A stretch of 64,000 nucleotides of DNA from JBBQZU01 sp041749535 (lineage in GTDB: Bacteria > Bacteroidota > Bacteroidia > Flavobacteriales_D > Cryomorphaceae), in contig JBGTBE010000088.1 of the NCBI GenBank assembly GCA_041749535.1, forward strand, positions 1 to 64,000, read 5' to 3'. Of this stretch, positions 27,517 to 36,689 are shown piece by piece. Positions within the stretch are counted from its first letter, which is position 1; each line of letters begins with the position of its first letter. The notes under the pieces are model-generated. The model made no database searches. It had not been told where the DNA came from and saw nothing but the letters and a program-made list of their open reading frames with translations. Both the position numbers and the translations under genes were made by a program.

Positions 27517-28965
27517 ATGAAAATACTTATCACTGGAGCCAATGGCTATATAGGCATGCGATTATTGACTGGTCTACTCGGCTCCGGACACAGTATTATC
27601 TGTTGCGTTCGCAATAAAAAGAGATTTCCTGTATCGGAGAAAACCCATCCGGAAATTCGGGTGGTAGAGGCCGACTTCCTAAGGCCTGAGACGCTGATTG
27701 GTCTGCCGGAAGATATTGATGTAGCGTATTACCTCATTCACTCCATGAGCGATAGAAATGGCAATTTCTCCGATCTTGAAGAACAGTCAGCGCAAAATTT
27801 TGTGGGATATATTGACAGATCGCGGGCGTCGAGAATTGTTTACCTGAGTGGCATTACCAATGAATCGAAGCTATCAGAGCATTTGAAATCAAGAAAGAGC
27901 GTAGAGCAAATTCTGGCGAAGGCAAAAGCACCACTCACAGTGCTGCGGGCTGGAATCATAGTGGGAAGTGGATCGGCAAGTTTTGAAATAATGCGCGATT
28001 TGGTGGAAAAATTGCCGGTGATGGTTGCGCCAAAGTGGCTGAACACTAAGTGCCAGCCCATTGCTATACGGAATGTACTCGACTATTTGAAAGGTGTGAT
28101 ATACAAGCCTGAAACGCTTGGGAAGACCTATGATATAGGCGGGCCAGATATACTTACCTATAAAGACATGCTTCTCAAGTTCTCGAAAGTGCGAGGCTTG
28201 AAGCGTTACATTATTCCCATACCAATCCTTTCGCCCAAGCTATCTTCACTTTGGTTATACTTTGTAACGTCTACCAGCTTCAATTTAGCGAGAAATCTGG
28301 TAAGCAGCATGAAGGTAGACATCATAGCCAGGAAAAACCATCTTTCGGAATTGCTTCACATTGAGCTGATTCCCTACGAAGAAGCTGTAGCGCTGGCGTT
28401 TCAGAAAATAAGTCAAAACAATGTACCATCAAGCTGGAAAGATGCCATCTCCTCCAGCGGCAGCACAATGCTCAACCCGGATGATTTTGTGAATGTTCCA
28501 GAATACGGGTGTTTTAAAGATGTTAAAGAGCGCCTTGTTGCAGCATCTCCTGAGGTAGTATTCGATAATATTTGGAAAATAGGCGGAAGCAGAGGCTGGT
28601 ACTACGCCACATGGCTATGGAAACTTAGGGGATACTTAGATAAGACCGCTGGAGGGGCCGGACTGCGCCGAGGGCGTCGCAGTCCCAATGATATTTTCCC
28701 TGGTGATGCCCTCGATTTCTGGAGGGTGCTTGTATGCTCTAAAACCCAAAAGCGGCTCTTGCTATACGCCGAAATGAAAATGCCAGGTGAGGCATGGCTC
28801 GAGATGAAAATCATTGAAAAAAATGGGAATCACATTTACCAGCAGAATGCCACTTTCAGGCCAAAAGGCCTTGCGGGTAGACTCTACTGGTATGCCGTTT
28901 GGCCCTTTCACGTGTTCGTTTTTTCAGGCATGGCAAATGCCATTGTCCGCTATAGGGAAGGATAA
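27517..28965 (+). CDS. NAD(P)H-binding SDR protein with C-terminal DUF2867
   Basis: A 482-residue two-domain protein. Residues 1-290 are an atypical short-chain dehydrogenase/NmrA-like Rossmann domain, with ITGANGYIGMRL (glycine motif at residues 5-13), ADFLRPETL and IGGPDILTYKDML. Residues 320-482 form DUF2867, a START-like domain often fused to such dehydrogenases (WRVLVCSKTQKRLLLYAEMKMPGEAWLE). Proteins of this architecture resemble E. coli YbjT; no reaction is established. Likely cytoplasmic. Its stop codon overlaps the T-tract of the opposing ribosomal-protein terminator. Confidence 0.85.
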   Translation: MKILITGANGYIGMRLLTGLLGSGHSIICCVRNKKRFPVSEKTHPEIRVVEADFLRPETLIGLPEDIDVAYYLIHSMSDRNGNFSDLEEQSAQNFVGYIDRSRASRIVYLSGITNESKLSEHLKSRKSVEQILAKAKAPLTVLRAGIIVGSGSASFEIMRDLVEKLPVMVAPKWLNTKCQPIAIRNVLDYLKGVIYKPETLGKTYDIGGPDILTYKDMLLKFSKVRGLKRYIIPIPILSPKLSSLWLYFVTSTSFNLARNLVSSMKVDIIARKNHLSELLHIELIPYEEAVALAFQKISQNNVPSSWKDAISSSGSTMLNPDDFVNVPEYGCFKDVKERLVAASPEVVFDNIWKIGGSRGWYYATWLWKLRGYLDKTAGGAGLRRGRRSPNDIFPGDALDFWRVLVCSKTQKRLLLYAEMKMPGEAWLEMKIIEKNGNHIYQQNATFRPKGLAGRLYWYAVWPFHVFVFSGMANAIVRYREG

Positions 28966-28988
28966 AAAAAACCCGGCTCAAGGCCGGG
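28964..28988 (-). terminator. Terminator of the rpsF-rpsR-rplI operon
   Basis: Arms GCCGGG/CCCGGC (28972-28977 and 28983-28988), 5-nt loop, followed on the minus strand by eight T residues. It is 29 bp past the rplI stop. Confidence 0.9.
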
Positions 28989-29016
28989 CTTAACAATTTG
29001 AACTTCAAAAGACTGA

Positions 29017-29463
29017 TTACTCACTTACCACCTCGAAGGTGATGGTTTGGGTAATGTCTTTATAGATGGCCACCTCAGCTTGGTAAGTACCAACTTCTTT
29101 GATGGGCTCGTTCTTAATGGTGATGCGCTTGCGGTCGATGGTAAATCCTGACTGTTCGAGTACATCGGCAAGCTGAATGGTATTCACAGATCCGAAGATC
29201 TTGCCACTCTCACCTGCTTTTGCACCGATTTTGAACACGGTATTTCCCAATTTTTCAGCGGTCTTGCGGGCTTCTTCTATAAGCTTACCAGCCTTGTGGG
29301 CTTTTTGCTTGAGGTTTTCGGCATGCACCTTTCGGGCTGTTTCGCTGGCCAGCAAAGCAAAACCCTGTGGAATAAGAAAGTTGCGCGCATAACCAGGTTT
29401 TACATTGACGATATCGTCTTTGTATCCAAGATTATCTATGTCTTGCTTTAGAATGATTTCCAT
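29017..29463 (-). CDS. rplI: 50S ribosomal protein bL9
   Basis: A 148-residue ribosomal protein of normal length: N-terminal KQDIDNLGYKDDIVNVKPGYARNFLIP, a long central helix rich in Lys/Ala (HAENLKQKAHKAGKLIEEARK) and a C-terminal RNA-binding domain. Last gene of the rpsF-rpsR-rplI operon, 7 bp after rpsR. Confidence 0.97.
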   Translation of the reverse strand: MEIILKQDIDNLGYKDDIVNVKPGYARNFLIPQGFALLASETARKVHAENLKQKAHKAGKLIEEARKTAEKLGNTVFKIGAKAGESGKIFGSVNTIQLADVLEQSGFTIDRKRITIKNEPIKEVGTYQAEVAIYKDITQTITFEVVSE

Positions 29464-29470
29464 GGTCTGC

Positions 29471-29737
29471 TTATTTTAGAAGGTCAGTTACATAAGGCAT
29501 CAAAGCAATGTGACGTGCTCTCTTCACAGCTTGGGCTACTTTGCGCTGGTACTTCATAGAAGTGCCAGTGATGCGGCGTGGAAGAATTTTGCCTTGCTCA
29601 TTCACCAACTTCAAAAGGAAGTTAGGATCCTTATAATCGATGTATTTGATACGGTTTTTGCGAAAGCGGCAGTACTTGCTTTGCTGTGTATCTATGCTGA
29701 TCGGAGTCAGATATCTGATGTCGTTATTGTCGCTCAT
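29471..29737 (-). CDS. rpsR: 30S ribosomal protein bS18
   Basis: An 88-residue small-subunit protein with the conserved core YIDYKDPNFLLKLVNEQGKILPRRITG and VAQAVKRARHIALMPYV. In structures of Bacteroidetes ribosomes bS18 is one of the proteins that help hold the anti-Shine-Dalgarno tail, relevant to the RNA at 47.0 kb. Lies 11 bp after rpsF. Confidence 0.97.
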   Translation of the reverse strand: MSDNNDIRYLTPISIDTQQSKYCRFRKNRIKYIDYKDPNFLLKLVNEQGKILPRRITGTSMKYQRKVAQAVKRARHIALMPYVTDLLK

Positions 29738-29748
29738 TGTTGTGAAAA

Positions 29749-30096
29749 TTATGCCTCAACGGCGTTTTTATTCTTAGCTCTTCTCTTTTCCACGTAAGTT
29801 ACAGCATGCTTGCTGAGTTTAACAGTGAGAAAGCGTATCACACGCTCATCGCGGCGGAAAGCCACCTCGAGATTGTTGATCACTTCGCCTGTGGCTTCGA
29901 ATTCATACAGGTGATAAAAACCTGTAGACTTCTTCTGTATGGGATACGCAAGCTTGCGCAGACCCCAGTCTTCTTCATGGTGGATTTTAGCTCCAGCCTC
30001 TTGAAGAAGTGTCTTGAACTTCGCAACCGCTTCCTTTGCCTGATCTTCAGACAAAACGGGAGTTAGGATGAAAACGGTTTCATAACGATTTGTCAT
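29749..30096 (-). CDS. rpsF: 30S ribosomal protein bS6
   Basis: A 115-residue protein beginning MTNRYETVFILTPV, the conserved start of bS6. The longer open frame (34 extra codons) would cross the promoter, so ATG at 30096 is used. Conserved GLRKLAYPIQKKSTGFYHLYEF and the FRRDERVIRFLTVKL block; a basic C-terminal tail (EKRRAKNKNAVEA). First gene of the operon. Confidence 0.96.
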   Translation of the reverse strand: MTNRYETVFILTPVLSEDQAKEAVAKFKTLLQEAGAKIHHEEDWGLRKLAYPIQKKSTGFYHLYEFEATGEVINNLEVAFRRDERVIRFLTVKLSKHAVTYVEKRRAKNKNAVEA

Positions 30097-30130
30097 AACT
30101 TCTTTTAACTGAGTTTTTAAAAATGAAGCG

Positions 30131-30160
30131 CAAAGGTAATCAATAAACCCTTTCTTACAA
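30131..30160 (-). promoter_or_regulatory. Promoter of rpsF-rpsR-rplI
   Basis: On the minus strand TTG (30160-30158), 19 nt, TACCTTTG (30138-30131): a full match to the Bacteroidetes -33/-7 promoter. The expected start site is about 28 nt before the rpsF ATG. Confidence 0.8.
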
Positions 30161-30228
30161 GCATTTAAAGGTTGAAAATTTCCACGCCTGTGCATCAATT
30201 GCTCAGGTCAATTGCTAAACGGAAAACT

Positions 30229-30236
30229 TATCTTTG
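30229..30236 (+). promoter_or_regulatory. Candidate -7 box of the dnaX promoter
   Basis: TATCTTTG fits TAnnTTTG and lies 19 bp before the dnaX ATG. A TTG stands only 14 nt upstream, so the -33 element is weak. It is divergent from the rpsF promoter. Confidence 0.45.
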
Positions 30237-30255
30237 CGACCTACCCCAGCCACTT

Positions 30256-32253
30256 ATGGAAGATTTTGTAGTATCCGCAAGAAAATACCGCCCTCAAAGT
30301 TTCGATACTGTTGTAGGACAGGCGAATATAACCCAAACACTTGTAAAAGCAATACAAAATAACCACCTCGCCCAGTCCTTTTTATTTTGCGGACCAAGAG
30401 GTGTGGGCAAAACTACCTGCGCACGCATCATGGCGCGCACTGTGAACGAGCTTAGCCAGGAAAAACCCGGCGAAGAAGTAGACTACAGCTTCAATATTTT
30501 TGAACTCGACGCCGCCTCAAACAATGGAGTAGAGGATATAAGAAACTTGATTGACCAGGTGCGTGTACCACCACAGGTTGGGAAATACAAGGTGTACATC
30601 ATCGATGAGGTACACATGCTCTCAACCGGGGCTTTCAATGCCTTTCTCAAAACCCTTGAAGAGCCGCCCGCGTACGCTATATTCATTCTTGCTACCACTG
30701 AAAAGCACAAAGTGCTTCCTACCATTCTGTCCAGGTGCCAGGTCTTTAACTTTAGCAGAATAGAAGTTTCTGATATTGTGTCGCATCTCGCTGAGATTGC
30801 TGAAAAAGAAGGGGTAAGCATTGGCGATGATGCGCTTCACATCATCGCCGAAAAGGCAGATGGTGCGCTGAGAGATGCGCTTTCAATCTTTGACCAAATG
30901 GTGAGCTTCGCTGGAACAACAGTAAGTTATCAAGATGTGATAACCAACCTGAATGTTCTGGACTACGATTATTACTTCAACATTACCGAATCCTTTTTGG
31001 CTTCTGATCGCTCTTCGAGTCTGCTCACCTTCAACGCCATATTGCAGAAGGGATTTGATGGGCACAATTTCATCAATGGCCTGGCTAACCACATGCGAAA
31101 CCTCCTTTTCGCGACCAACGCTGACACCGCAGCCCTTCTGGAAACCGGCAGCCACATAAAAGAAAGATACCTTTCGCAGGCGGCAGCTTGCAATATGCGG
31201 TTTGTGCTGAATGCGCTGAACGTGCTTAGCGAGGCCGATGTTAATTACAAACAGAGCAAGAACCAAAGGCTCTTGGTCGAGCTCGCCTTGTTGAAGCTTT
31301 GCGCCATCGGTGAAAAAATGGGCGAAAAAAAAAACCCTGAACATGCAGTAAGCGACGAAATCAACGCAGTTGCAGAACCGACACAGGTAGTTTCATCACC
31401 CCCTAAAATGCCTTCGCCTGTTGTATCACAGAAGTCAACTGATGTTATTCCGCAAGCACAAATGCCAGCTCCGGTGGAAATTAAAAGACAGCCTGTTCCA
31501 GAATCGAAAGGATCTACTGAGCCTGAAAGCCCACAAATTAACCCGGATCAGCTTGCTTCTGCGCCACAAATTGATGTTTCCGAACCTCTTCATACCCTTA
31601 CTGAAAAACCAGAAACACAAGCGCAAAAACTCCCTGCGCCTTCACGGGCATCTGCGACCGCTCCTTCAATGAATGAATATGCAGAAGTTGCTGAAACTAC
31701 CACCACTGATACTGTGAAAGAAGATGGGAATAAAAAGCAATACACCTCCAGACTGAGCGGAATGAAAGTGCAGGGCATGACTTCCATCAAAGGTGCCACA
31801 GGAGTGGATAAAATAAGTAAGGGCACAGAAAGCACTACAGGCGAAAATCTGCAGGATCATTCATCCATGCCCAGTGATGATTTCAACCTTGCAAAGCTTT
31901 GGACCGTTTGGAATGAATATGCCGCATTGGTTAAGGACAATGACCGAAAGAGCTACTATGCTACACTGATGGATAAAAAGCCGGTGATGCGCGAGAAGTA
32001 CAAAGTAGAACTGGTCATAGCCAATGAAATCCAAAAAAAGGATCTGGATATCGACAAGTCAAATCTTCTTGAATATCTCCGTAAAAATTTGAACAACTGG
32101 CAGATACAATTGGAAGGAATTGTGGAAGAGATAGATGATGATCAACTTCCCGCCTATTCGCCCGAGGCAAAATTTAAAGCAATGGCTGAGAGAAATCCCA
32201 GCATAGCAAAGATGAAGCAATTGTTTGATCTAGATGTTGATTTTGACGCCTGA
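30256..32253 (+). CDS. dnaX: DNA polymerase III subunit gamma/tau
   Basis: A 665-residue clamp-loader ATPase. ATG at 30256 gives the conserved start MEDFVVSARKYRPQSF. Walker A is GPRGVGKTT (about residues 44-52), Walker B/DExx IIDEVHMLS, and the sensor region EEPPAYAIFILATTEKHKVLPTILSRCQVF. The four-Cys zinc module of E. coli DnaX between Walker A and ELDAAS is absent; this seems usual in Bacteroidetes. Residues 380-540 are a Pro/Gln/Ser-rich linker, then a conserved C-terminal tau-like domain. Its 3' end overlaps the next gene by 20 bp. Confidence 0.93.
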   Translation: MEDFVVSARKYRPQSFDTVVGQANITQTLVKAIQNNHLAQSFLFCGPRGVGKTTCARIMARTVNELSQEKPGEEVDYSFNIFELDAASNNGVEDIRNLIDQVRVPPQVGKYKVYIIDEVHMLSTGAFNAFLKTLEEPPAYAIFILATTEKHKVLPTILSRCQVFNFSRIEVSDIVSHLAEIAEKEGVSIGDDALHIIAEKADGALRDALSIFDQMVSFAGTTVSYQDVITNLNVLDYDYYFNITESFLASDRSSSLLTFNAILQKGFDGHNFINGLANHMRNLLFATNADTAALLETGSHIKERYLSQAAACNMRFVLNALNVLSEADVNYKQSKNQRLLVELALLKLCAIGEKMGEKKNPEHAVSDEINAVAEPTQVVSSPPKMPSPVVSQKSTDVIPQAQMPAPVEIKRQPVPESKGSTEPESPQINPDQLASAPQIDVSEPLHTLTEKPETQAQKLPAPSRASATAPSMNEYAEVAETTTTDTVKEDGNKKQYTSRLSGMKVQGMTSIKGATGVDKISKGTESTTGENLQDHSSMPSDDFNLAKLWTVWNEYAALVKDNDRKSYYATLMDKKPVMREKYKVELVIANEIQKKDLDIDKSNLLEYLRKNLNNWQIQLEGIVEEIDDDQLPAYSPEAKFKAMAERNPSIAKMKQLFDLDVDFDA

Positions 32254-33745
32254 AGAGAAGATTTCGCTGCTGGATGATCTCCGCAAGATGCGAAGTTCCA
32301 TTTTGGATCTTAGCCAAATGGGTAAGGGAAATATGCTTTTCCAAATGCTTCCCGAAAATAAATCTTCTGCAGAAAATCTGCTACATTACCTCGCATTCAG
32401 GAGTAAAGATTACAGGATACTTCAAAGGCGGCTCAGCGAAGTTGGTCTGTCATCTCTCCGCGCTGCAGAGTCACATGTACTGGATGGACTGAATAAGGTA
32501 ATACATTGGCTGGATCCAAAAGACAACCCGAGACAGATTTCGCTTTCTGCGAGTGATGCTGCTGCATTGCTTCTCAAGCACAAATGTGAACTTTTTAACG
32601 CTGGTGAAAATTGCAGTGAGCGTTACATCATGGTTACCATTGACTCCAAATCAGGCAATGTTATAGATTCTTATGCTTTATTGCTGGAAGCCGGAATGAA
32701 TTGCGCCCGTATAAACACTGGCCACGATTCATTAAAAGAATGGACACAAGCCATTGCGTCAATACGGGAAGCATCCAGACGAACAGGCTTGAATTGCGCT
32801 ATTTACCTTGACCTTTCCGGACCGAAAATCAGAATTACTGGAATCCAAAATAAGCATGGAGATAGGAAACAAAAAACCAAGGTAAAAAAAGGCATGCGTG
32901 TATTGATTACAGAGCCTGCTTATCAAGGAATGCAACCTGAAATAACTTCCTTCGAAATAGGCTATCAAAATATATTGAACAACCTTCAGATAGGACAGGA
33001 AATCCTTTTTGACGATGGTATTGCGTCAGCTGAAGTAATAGCCAATGAAGGCCATTCAGTGCTTGTAGAAATTCTCAGAATCAAAGGAGACAATCCCCGC
33101 AAAATAAAAATACACAATGGTATTGCATTTCCAAGAGTAAAACTTCAACTGAGCGCTCTTACATCCGAAGACATCACTTCCCTTCATAATCTGGCACGAG
33201 ATGTTGATATTATAGGTCTTTCCTTTGTCCAATCTGAATTGGATGTGAGAAATCTTATAGAACTCATTAAGTCAAGTGGCTTAGAACACCTGGGTGTCGT
33301 TGCAAAAATCGAAACAATAAATGCATTCGAGTCACTCCCTGAAATACTCTTTGAACTTATGAGTACAGCCAAATCTGGCCTAATGATCGCAAGAGGAGAC
33401 CTCGCCTTAGAAGTTGGAATGGCAAGACTCGCTGAAGTACAGGAAGAGATTCTATGGATGTGCGAAGCAGCGTCAATGCCAGTGATATGGGCCACACAGG
33501 TGCTGGATAACCTTACCCGTGAAGGCGTTCCTACAAGAGCAGAAATTACGGATGCTGCAATGTCAGTTCAGGCAGAATGTGTAATGCTCAATAAAGGGAT
33601 TTATGTGAAAGAATCTGTTCACGTTCTGCGTCAAATACTTGATAGGATGAAGGATCACCACAATAAAAAAGCTTCAGAAATGCGCCGTCTTGAGGTGGCG
33701 GGTAATTTTTATTCCAGATTGACTGACATGCAAACGAAGACCTGA
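32234..33745 (+). CDS. Atypical pyruvate kinase (N-terminal extension, no C domain)
   Basis: A 503-residue protein. Residues 1-130 are a helical extension of unknown role. Residues 130-490 are a pyruvate kinase barrel with inserted B domain: ARINTGHDS, LDLSGPKIR, GLSFVQSELDV, VVAKIETINAFE (active-site Lys in KIE) and MIARGDLALEVG (metal-binding Glu/Asp region). ATQVLDNL and PTRAEITDAAMSVQAE also match. The C-terminal allosteric domain (about 120 residues) is missing. Lys replaces Glu in GP(E/K)IR (position 117 of muscle enzyme), which in known enzymes goes with K+-independent activity. It overlaps dnaX by 20 bp. It may be a true but unregulated kinase or a paralogue with another substrate. 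Confidence 0.8.
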   Translation: MLILTPEEKISLLDDLRKMRSSILDLSQMGKGNMLFQMLPENKSSAENLLHYLAFRSKDYRILQRRLSEVGLSSLRAAESHVLDGLNKVIHWLDPKDNPRQISLSASDAAALLLKHKCELFNAGENCSERYIMVTIDSKSGNVIDSYALLLEAGMNCARINTGHDSLKEWTQAIASIREASRRTGLNCAIYLDLSGPKIRITGIQNKHGDRKQKTKVKKGMRVLITEPAYQGMQPEITSFEIGYQNILNNLQIGQEILFDDGIASAEVIANEGHSVLVEILRIKGDNPRKIKIHNGIAFPRVKLQLSALTSEDITSLHNLARDVDIIGLSFVQSELDVRNLIELIKSSGLEHLGVVAKIETINAFESLPEILFELMSTAKSGLMIARGDLALEVGMARLAEVQEEILWMCEAASMPVIWATQVLDNLTREGVPTRAEITDAAMSVQAECVMLNKGIYVKESVHVLRQILDRMKDHHNKKASEMRRLEVAGNFYSRLTDMQTKT

Positions 33746-33749
33746 ATGC

Positions 33750-33773
33750 GCTCCCCAAGCGCTTTCTGGGAGC
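33750..33773 (+). terminator. Weak hairpin after the pyruvate kinase-like gene
   Basis: GCTCCC (33750-33755) and GGGAGC (33768-33773) can pair 5 bp past the stop codon, but no T-tract follows. The rest of the 224-bp gap up to 33969 shows only a TATATTCG (33951-33958) that resembles a -7 box. Confidence 0.3.
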
Positions 33774-33969
33774 TGCCTGCTTTAAATAAATGCTATTTAA
33801 GAATGGTTCCATGCGCCAGAACATAATGATTCAAACACTAAACCTCAGATGAAGTTTCCGGAATCCCAGTGCTTAGGCAAAACAGATTGCAGTTCACAAA
33901 TCACATTTCACGGAGATAATTTAATGGCACAAGCCATCAGCGATCATTTGTATATTCGCCTATAAGATT

Positions 33970-35904
33970 ATGGATCGTACGCTGATTGCCCTCTTTATTA
34001 TTTTGGTCTTTGGGCCAATGGCTCACTCCCAATCTGCAGATAGTCTTCGGACAAACTTAGCTACCGCCCTGGGCAAAGATAGAATAGCCACCCTCACGGC
34101 ACTAAGTTTTGCAGAAGCGCAGAACAACCCAGAAATTGCTTTGGATTACGCAAAAGAAGCCGCAAATCTCTCAGAAAAGCTGGGCTACCGAACTGGATTG
34201 GGCAACGCGCTGCATAAAATCGCTGTTGTATATCGGTTCCAAGGGTATTACGCACTATCGCTGGAATACTCTGATAGTGCCCTCTCCTACCTTTCGGAAA
34301 AAATGGATCAGTCACTTCGGGCCGCTATCTATTCGAATATGGGTGTAGATTACCGCTCAATGGGTGATTATGAAAAGGCGCTAACCTGTTTCCAAAAAGC
34401 CATTGACCTGCATAAATCGCTGGGAGAGAAGCAAGAATGGGCCACGGTACTTAATAACCTGGGCGTGATGTATATGTACCTTGAAGACTTTCCAAAGGCA
34501 CTCGACTATTACGACCAGGCACTGAGCAAGCAACGCGAAGCGGGCAATCAGAAAGAAATGGCCAATGTGCTCAACAACTATGCTATCGTGTACGCCAATC
34601 AAGGTTTGCTCGATTCTTCATTGGTCTACTTTCAGCGCTCATTCGAAATAGAAGTAGCGCTCGGAAACAGACGTGGGATGAGCGAAGGGTACAACAATAT
34701 GGGAGGCGTGTATTACTACATGGGCGACGTGGATAAAGCCATAGAAGAGTTTCGGAAATCTTACGCCATAGACAGTGCTTTGGGCGATTACAGAGGGCAG
34801 ATCGCCACGTTAAACAATATTGCCGAGATCTATACTGAAACCAACCACCCCCGCAAAGCACTTGCAGTGCTCGATCGCAGCTTTGCAATGGCCAGAAAAA
34901 TAGATTCGAAACCAGATATTGAAGCGGCATTGTCGAATACAGCAAGTGCCTATGCTAAACTCGGTGATTTTGAACAAGCTTTTATCTACCTCAAAGATTT
35001 TTTGGTTGTGCACGACTCAGTGCTTGGAGAATCTAAACAAAGTCTCATTGCAGAAATGGAAACCCGCTTTCTAACCAAGGAAAGAGACCAACAGCTGCGC
35101 ATCAAGGAGCTGGAGATTCAGGAAAATGAGCTAGCGCTCTCACAACGTCGCAATACCATCATCGGTTTATTAATAATCATCTTGCTCCTCACCGTAGCCG
35201 GATGGCTCGTTTACCGCAATCAACAAGCAAGGAAAGCATCAGAAGTGCAAGCCATACGGGCAAAAGAACAAGAAAATCAGCTAAATGCTGTAATCGACGC
35301 CACCGAACTAGAAAGACGAAGAATAGCCAAAGAACTTCACGATGGCATAGGGCAGCAACTCTCAAGCTTGAAACTTGGAATATCCCATTTATCGACTCAA
35401 ATAAGAGCGGGTGAGAACCCCGAACCATCCAGACTTTTACAACTGCAACACATAGCCGACCAGTCGGCATCAGAAGTTCGGGTACTGTCGCATCAAATGA
35501 TGCCCAAAACACTCATTGAAGTAGGATTGGCTCCCGCACTCCATGATATGTTTACCCAAAGTTTCACCTTCGCCGGCATTGCGCACGGATTTGAAGAAGT
35601 AAACACCAATCTTCGCTTCGATTCCCGAATAGAAGTGGCAATCTACCGAATCGCACAGGAATTGACCAACAACATAATCAAACACGCGCACGCTACCGAA
35701 GTGCAAGCTGAACTGATTTGTGCTGCGGGACAAATAAGCTTGTTGATTTCGGACAACGGAAGAGGCATTGATAATGCAACCAAAGGTGGATTGGGCATTC
35801 AAAATATGGAAAGCCGTGCTCAGCAAGTAAATGGTGTATTATCAATAGAAAGTAGGCAATCAAAAGGTACCACTGCACATCTTAGAATTAAATTGGTAGC
35901 CTGA
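33970..35904 (+). CDS. TPR-containing sensor histidine kinase (HisKA_3)
   Basis: A 644-residue exported-then-anchored kinase. A signal peptide (LIALFIILVFGPMAHSQ) is followed by about seven tetratricopeptide repeats (residues 35-350; e.g. AIYSNMGVDYRSMGDYEKAL). A coiled coil follows, then one membrane helix (about 396-416, IIGLLIIILLLTVAGWLVY), a HisKA_3 dimerisation domain with phospho-accepting His in RRIAKELHDGIGQQL (near residue 457), and an HATPase with NNIIKHAHATE, DNGRGID and GLGIQNMESRA. This is the NarX/DesK class, which pairs with LuxR-type regulators. Its stop overlaps the next start (TGATG), so kinase and regulator form a pair. Confidence 0.92.
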   Translation: MDRTLIALFIILVFGPMAHSQSADSLRTNLATALGKDRIATLTALSFAEAQNNPEIALDYAKEAANLSEKLGYRTGLGNALHKIAVVYRFQGYYALSLEYSDSALSYLSEKMDQSLRAAIYSNMGVDYRSMGDYEKALTCFQKAIDLHKSLGEKQEWATVLNNLGVMYMYLEDFPKALDYYDQALSKQREAGNQKEMANVLNNYAIVYANQGLLDSSLVYFQRSFEIEVALGNRRGMSEGYNNMGGVYYYMGDVDKAIEEFRKSYAIDSALGDYRGQIATLNNIAEIYTETNHPRKALAVLDRSFAMARKIDSKPDIEAALSNTASAYAKLGDFEQAFIYLKDFLVVHDSVLGESKQSLIAEMETRFLTKERDQQLRIKELEIQENELALSQRRNTIIGLLIIILLLTVAGWLVYRNQQARKASEVQAIRAKEQENQLNAVIDATELERRRIAKELHDGIGQQLSSLKLGISHLSTQIRAGENPEPSRLLQLQHIADQSASEVRVLSHQMMPKTLIEVGLAPALHDMFTQSFTFAGIAHGFEEVNTNLRFDSRIEVAIYRIAQELTNNIIKHAHATEVQAELICAAGQISLLISDNGRGIDNATKGGLGIQNMESRAQQVNGVLSIESRQSKGTTAHLRIKLVA

Positions 35905-36560
35905 TGAAACGGATTATTTTAGTGGATGACCATGAATTGATTCGCGAAGGAATTTCAGAACTCGTGAGCAGAATTGGTGCTTACCAAGTGATTGCACAAG
36001 CTGCGAATGGCCAAGTTGGATTGGCGCTGGTAGAAACTTTAAAACCCGATATCGTCCTTATGGACGTAGACATGCCCGTGATGAATGGCCTGGAAGCCAC
36101 GCTCCAAATAAAACGCCACCACAAATCAGTGAAAGTAATTGTGCTCACCATGCACGACGAGCCAGCCCTGATAAAGCGTATGATGGAAATTGGCGCCGAT
36201 GGATTTTTGTTAAAAAATGCCGACCGCTCAGAGTTTGTTGATGCGCTGGCGCGCGTTGCAGCGGGCAAAACCTATTTTTCGAGCGATGCGGCACAGGCAG
36301 TTATATCGGGTAAAAGGGCCACTACCAACACCTACCAAGTGGGCGAAGAAAGTCTATTGCTCTCTACCTTGAGCGAGCGCGAACTCGAAATATTAAAAGA
36401 AGTAGCTGCAGGTTTTACCAATAAAGAAATCGCTGATAAACTCTTCATCAGTCACCGCACAGTAGATGCGCATCGCACCAATGTGATGAAAAAACTAGAA
36501 ATTCATAACGCTGCCGGCCTGGTAAAATTCGCCCTTCAAAATGGCTTGGTTAAAGGTTAG
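35904..36560 (+). CDS. NarL/FixJ-type response regulator
   Basis: A 218-residue two-domain regulator. Receiver: acidic pair Asp8/Asp9 in ILVDDHELIREG, phosphorylation site Asp54 in VLMDVDMPVMNG, Thr in VIVLTMHDEP and Lys in FLLKNADRSE. DNA-binding: GerE/LuxR helix-turn-helix LSERELEILKEVAAGFTNKEIADKLFISHRTVDAHRTNVMKKL. Cognate of the preceding kinase by overlap. A likely target is the cluster that begins with a similar HTH gene 130 bp downstream (inference). Confidence 0.94.
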   Translation: MKRIILVDDHELIREGISELVSRIGAYQVIAQAANGQVGLALVETLKPDIVLMDVDMPVMNGLEATLQIKRHHKSVKVIVLTMHDEPALIKRMMEIGADGFLLKNADRSEFVDALARVAAGKTYFSSDAAQAVISGKRATTNTYQVGEESLLLSTLSERELEILKEVAAGFTNKEIADKLFISHRTVDAHRTNVMKKLEIHNAAGLVKFALQNGLVKG

Positions 36561-36574
36561 TCTTTAGAAAATAT

Positions 36575-36646
36575 CCTATTTCATTTCACACTTCATCCAA
36601 TTAGGGTATTCACCTTAGTAGATTACGCACAACACCCTATTTCATT
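36575..36646. promoter_or_regulatory. Repeat-containing control region before the HTH/exported gene cluster
   Basis: The 129-bp gap contains an 11-bp direct repeat CCTATTTCATT (36575-36585 and 36636-36646) and an inverted pair TAGGGT (36602-36607)/ACCCTA (36634-36639). Repeats spaced by about six helical turns (61 bp) could be sites for the LuxR-type regulators encoded on either side. Role inferred. Confidence 0.35.
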
Positions 36647-36689
36647 CAGCTGACCACCGCCGCAACTTTGGCATATAGAAACCAACCCT

